The notes under the pieces: generated by a model | What the model saw: only the letters and a program-made list of their open reading frames with translations | The model's database searches: none | Told to the model about the DNA's origin: nothing | NCBI RefSeq assembly: GCF_015832195.1 | Contig: NC_052032.1 | Location: forward strand, 5,834,618-5,898,617 | Length of the DNA: 64,000 nucleotides | Direction: 5' to 3' | From: Motacilla alba alba | Lineage: Eukaryota; Chordata; Aves; Passeriformes; Motacillidae | Shown: positions 60,601 through 64,000 of the stretch, in pieces | Layout of the letters: every line of letters begins with the position of its first letter | Position numbering within the stretch: the stretch's first letter is position 1 | Translations under genes and position numbers: made by a program

Positions 60601-63383
60601 CTTTGGCATGAGGCTCAGCTAGAAATGCCACAGCCTGGATAGAAATGCACAGGAGACCTTCCCTAACACCTTGTGACACTGGTCACAGCCTCATGGACCC
60701 CTCCCAGTGCCAATAAGGGATCTCCAATGCTGAGGAAAAGCAGGGGCAGGACTCACGTGAACTCCACAATGTGGTCCAGAAGAGCAACGATGGGTGGGCC
60801 TTCAGAGGGAGCATGCTCATATACGAGACCACAGGAGCCATCTTCAGCAACAATGAACTGGGAGAGAAGCATGAGAGGACAGTGTTGAAGACAGGCAGTG
60901 TGTGAGGCAGAAGATACCCAGAGAGACCTCAGTGTCTCCCTGTCTGTGTCAGAGCCTGTCCTTGCACACTGAGAGGTCTCCTTTAGCAGCACAGCAGTGG
61001 AGTCCTTTCAGCAGGGGCAGGAGATCTGAGAGCACTGTTACAGTTCTGCAAGATTCCCTGGATGAGGGTGTGCCTGACATATTGGTGTGCTCAGTGCTCT
61101 GGCCAGAGCACAGAGAGGTTCAGTGTTCTGTTTACTGAGATGCACCCACAGTACAGGAATAACATTGCCACATGCTGGCTTACCCTTACTTTTCAATCAG
61201 CTGGAACATCTAAACTTTATCCCCTTGTTGAACAGTTCCAAACAGGAACAAAACAGCTGAAAACACTGAAGAGTTCAGCAGGTATAAGAAGAGTCCTCTA
61301 AAGCACCATTGCTACAATCCGCAAGCCAGGATATACCAACTAATGAAGGAAAAAGCTCCAACAGCAGCTGCTGTTGAAGGATCTTGACAAGACTGAATGG
61401 AGAAGAGATCAGAGGGATGCTGTGGGATGGCAGTGCATGTTTCAAAAAACTAAACAAAATGCCATTGGGCAGCTTCTGGCAGAACCAGGAAAAGTGACAA
61501 GCCTGGAGGAGATCCAAGGAACAGACCTCCCATCATTTGGGCTGCCTCCGAGCAGATGAGGCATTGTTGACCGCAGGCAGAAAATTGATTTATAAGGAAC
61601 ACAAAGACCTGCTGCACTGAATAAATGTGGGCAGAGGCAGAAAAGAAACAAATCCCTGAGGCAGTAACAAATACTGGTGACTGCAGGGGGAACCACAGGA
61701 TCTCACACCGTCAGCCACCACTCCTTCATCTCCCTTGCTTTTCCACTTTCTTGACACGAGGAACTTTGCTGCAAAAGGTTCCTGGGATTCTCTGGACTTT
61801 TGTAGTCTCAGGAAACACCTCCAGAGCCACCTCTGTAGTACTTTTAGAGCATCAGTTCTTACCTGCAGGGTTTTGTCGAACCAGCGGTTGCCGCTGTTCA
61901 AGCGGCTGCCGCCACCGTGCAGCATCTGCGCAGCCACGCGGCTCTTGTAGATGTCCTCGGACACGCGGGGCATGGGGGCATCCAGGCACACGGTGCAGAT
62001 GCTCTTCTCAATCGTACGCACCGATTCCTTGTTGGTCTTATCTGGGAGGGAAATGAACTGTGAGTAAGAGGGAGCTGTGTCATTGGAAGGAGAGAAATGT
62101 GACAGAGTGGGTTTGAAGGACGCAGTGTTGGGTTCCCGCTGTACCTCAGTGGGGGTGTACACAGCTATTAAAGTTGCAACCAGCTGGGTTGTTACAGGTG
62201 TGAACGTGCTGCATTCACCCTCCTTTTTTCCCTTTTCTTACATCCTACCCATTTGCAAGGCAGCAAACTCTGGGATTTCACTAAACTTCATACTTTGAAT
62301 CTGTACCTCCCAACCCAAAAATTACAATAGATTGCAACTATTGCTTCTTTAAGGTGGAAAGCTCATGTTATCTGTCCAAAACAAGCTTCCAAAAGAAAAA
62401 ACTGAGCAGAGCACAGTGAGGAGGTTTGTTATTCAAGGATCTGCACAGTTTGTTAGCACATGTGTGTTAGGGGCTCTACAGACCTTTCAGGAGGTTGTTG
62501 TAGGCTTTTGCCCAGCTGTTTCGGTGGTTGGTGGTGAGAATTCCAATAGGTTCTTTGTTTGTTTGGAGGGAGGTATTCCAAATCTTCTCCAGCTGAATGA
62601 AGAGCTGGTCAGCAGTAAGGGGAGATCCATCACTGTTGTAAACATCCAGCTCAAAGAACTGAAGGTGAAAAGAGTGCACAAGGACAGAGACAGACAGTGA
62701 GAGAAGATAACTGTCCAGCCCCAGAAACCAGCAACAGCTACTTTGAGAAGGTAAGGCCTGGCTGAAGAACTCAGCTGGCAAGACTTTTGAAGGATGCTCA
62801 GAATTGAGAGACCCAAGTCCAGCTTCCTTTGCAGGGCATCAATACAGTCCTGGTTTTATGAAGCCATGGTAACCAGGACCAAGGAGGAATTCCTGTTTCT
62901 GAGACTAAGCTGCAGTGGGAGGGTTTGTTATCCAATTTTCACTTTTAGTTTCCAGTTGCAGACATGGTCTCTGGGCTTTGAGAGACAGGAATTACAGGGA
63001 CAAGAAACAGAGGAAGACAGGATTTTTCTGCCTTTTGTCTGTTGCTTACACGTGGCAATTCTGCTGCTGGCCAAAACGGATAAAGGGAGCAGGAACAAAT
63101 CCTTGGTGAGAAAAACCTTGTGGGCAGAGACTTGGTTACTCCCTTTCCTCTGGATAACAGCTAGCAGTAGGGACACCTGCACCTCAACAAACCTTGAAAG
63201 CCCAGCAGTTGCCTTACCTGGAAGTTGTGAACAACTGTGATGTGCCTGGACTGCTTTTTGCCTTTGGCATAGTTGACAATGGAGTCCCGCTTGGGCCCGG
63301 GAATGCGGCAGGATGAGAGGATCTGGTAGTACTGGTTCATACAGAGGGGCTTCCCACCCATGTACTCCACTGGAAGGGTCTCA
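57695..63383 (-). CDS. CRAT: CRAT (carnitine O-acetyltransferase), C-terminal 471 residues
   Basis: Transfers short acyl groups between CoA and carnitine in mitochondria and peroxisomes. Ten exons, in transcript order: 63383-63218, 62658-62484, 62041-61863, 60857-60757, 60568-60449, 59963-59841, 59709-59574, 59172-59110, 58598-58461, 57910-57695. They total 1417 nt: one base finishing a split codon, then 471 residues and TAA. This fits the human C-terminal portion starting at ETLPVEY. Seen motifs: the catalytic histidine in VYEHAPSEGPP (His codon 60813-60815), the carnitine-binding STS in HFNLSTSQ (exon 58598-58461), and the conserved GGGSRLNSGNRWFDKTLQ. The protein ends A-P-K-SKL. All junctions are in phase. 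The N-terminal exons, including any mitochondrial presequence, lie beyond the right edge. Other family members (CROT, CPT) are excluded by the close match to CRAT and by synteny. Confidence 0.96.
57698..57706 (-). other. CRAT: CRAT C-terminal SKL peroxisomal targeting signal (PTS1)
   Basis: The last three codons before TAA read Ser-Lys-Leu, the canonical PTS1 bound by the import receptor PEX5. Human CRAT ends in AKL, a weaker variant, as I recall. The signal supports peroxisomal import of at least part of the enzyme. Confidence 0.85.
60807..60823 (-). other. CRAT: CRAT catalytic histidine site
   Basis: The codons read Y-E-H-A-P; the histidine (codon at 60813-60815) corresponds to His343 of mammalian CRAT, the general base that deprotonates carnitine or CoA. 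It is intact, so the enzyme is expected to be active. Confidence 0.88.
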
Positions 63384-64000
63384 CTGGAGACACAGCAAGA
63401 TAAGGAGGAAGGAGAGAGAGAACAGATCAGTGTGAGCAGGCCTGTGCTCCCCACACAGGTCACAGGCTCTGCCCTGCAGCTGCACTCCCTCCCTCCCTCC
63501 GGCAAAACCTAAAGGTATTGGTGGCATAAAAAAGGGGCTGTCCTTCCCCATTCCTAGCAGCTTTCTTAGTACAGGCTACAAAAAATATCTGTCTGCTGGC
63601 CTTTCATTTGGGAAGGGAAAAAACACTGTCCTTTCTGTGACACCAGAGAATCAGGTCTCCAGACCTACTCCATGGCAGTAATTTTGAGTGAGGAGTGGCT
63701 GATGTGCTGATATGATTCATGAACTGGGCAGGGGCTCAGTCACTCACTTCTGCAGTCATATTCCAACCACCCTGAACTTTGTCTGACTGTTGGTGTTGGT
63801 AAACATATTTTTGGACCTTAAATAAGGCGTGTCCAGCAGAGAATTGCTGGTGACCAAAACAAAAAGAGTAAGGGAGGAACAAATTTCTCTAGAGCTCATC
63901 CCATCTAGCTGGGAGGTGAGAAACACCAGGAACCCAATGTTAGAGACTCAAATTCCTGCTGCCTGAGCTGTAGCTGGCCCTGTGAGCAAACAGAAGTGCA
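63384..64000. other. CRAT intron at the right edge
   Basis: I looked for the preceding CRAT exon (ending near VMIDN) on the minus strand and did not find it. The sequence looks intronic, with nothing else recognised. CRAT introns inside the gene above 300 bases (57911-58460, 58599-59109, 59173-59573, 59964-60448, 60858-61862, 62042-62483, 62659-63217) are also unremarkable. Confidence 0.55.

Noticed and set aside
61590..62162. A 190-codon minus-strand open frame as a separate gene
   Set aside because: Its centre is the CRAT exon 62041-61863; the flanks are intron read-through beyond clear splice sites.
63384..64000. Upstream CRAT exon within the window
   Set aside because: No peptide resembling the preceding CRAT segment was found on the minus strand.
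1..64000. tRNA, rRNA, CRISPR, endogenous retrovirus or bacterial features
   Set aside because: No clover-leaf with A/B boxes, no repeat-spacer array, no gag/pol/env-like frames and no LTR pair were noticed; the window is ordinary vertebrate genic DNA.

Overview
This is eukaryotic, vertebrate nuclear DNA and almost certainly avian. Four multi-exon protein genes with GT-AG introns sit in the order and orientation SH3GLB2(-), MIGA2(+), DOLPP1(+), CRAT(-), the same neighbourhood as human 9q34.11. Introns are short, promoters are CpG-rich, and the only interspersed repeats I recognise are CR1-type LINE fragments, typical of birds and other sauropsids. I cannot name the species. There are no bacterial, phage, CRISPR or tRNA features.

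Layout. 1-18603 (minus): the 5' half of SH3GLB2 (endophilin B2), seven coding exons giving residues 1-216 and ending in a 24-nt microexon; the rest lies beyond the left edge. 18604-19048: a compact GC-rich divergent promoter shared with MIGA2. 19049-31203 (plus): MIGA2 (mitoguardin 2), complete, one non-coding exon plus 15 coding exons, 591 aa. 31204 to about 35.2 kb: probable 3' UTR and intergenic DNA with CR1 pieces. 37.4-38.0 kb: a degenerate minisatellite followed by an array of eight CCAAT boxes. 38025-51801 (plus): DOLPP1 (dolichyl-diphosphate phosphatase), complete, eight coding exons, 238 aa. 51802-57694: the converging 3' UTRs of DOLPP1 and CRAT. 57695-63383 (minus): the last ten coding exons of CRAT (carnitine O-acetyltransferase), 471 residues including the catalytic histidine and a C-terminal SKL peroxisomal signal; the N-terminal part lies beyond the right edge.

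Exon joins were checked by reading phase: every internal junction keeps frame, all splice sites used are GT/AG, and MIGA2 and DOLPP1 come out at or very near the human lengths. The genes are not an operon. They are neighbouring housekeeping-type genes concerned with membrane shaping, mitochondria-ER lipid contact, dolichol recycling in the ER, and acyl-carnitine metabolism.

I did not find a convincing undescribed biological system. The points most worth following are regulatory: the in-frame 63-nt and 24-nt cassette exons of SH3GLB2, the TATA-containing divergent promoter, a spliced uORF in MIGA2, a tandem splice acceptor in MIGA2, the CCAAT array at DOLPP1, a POU-like palindrome in SH3GLB2 intron 1, and the converging 3' ends of DOLPP1 and CRAT.
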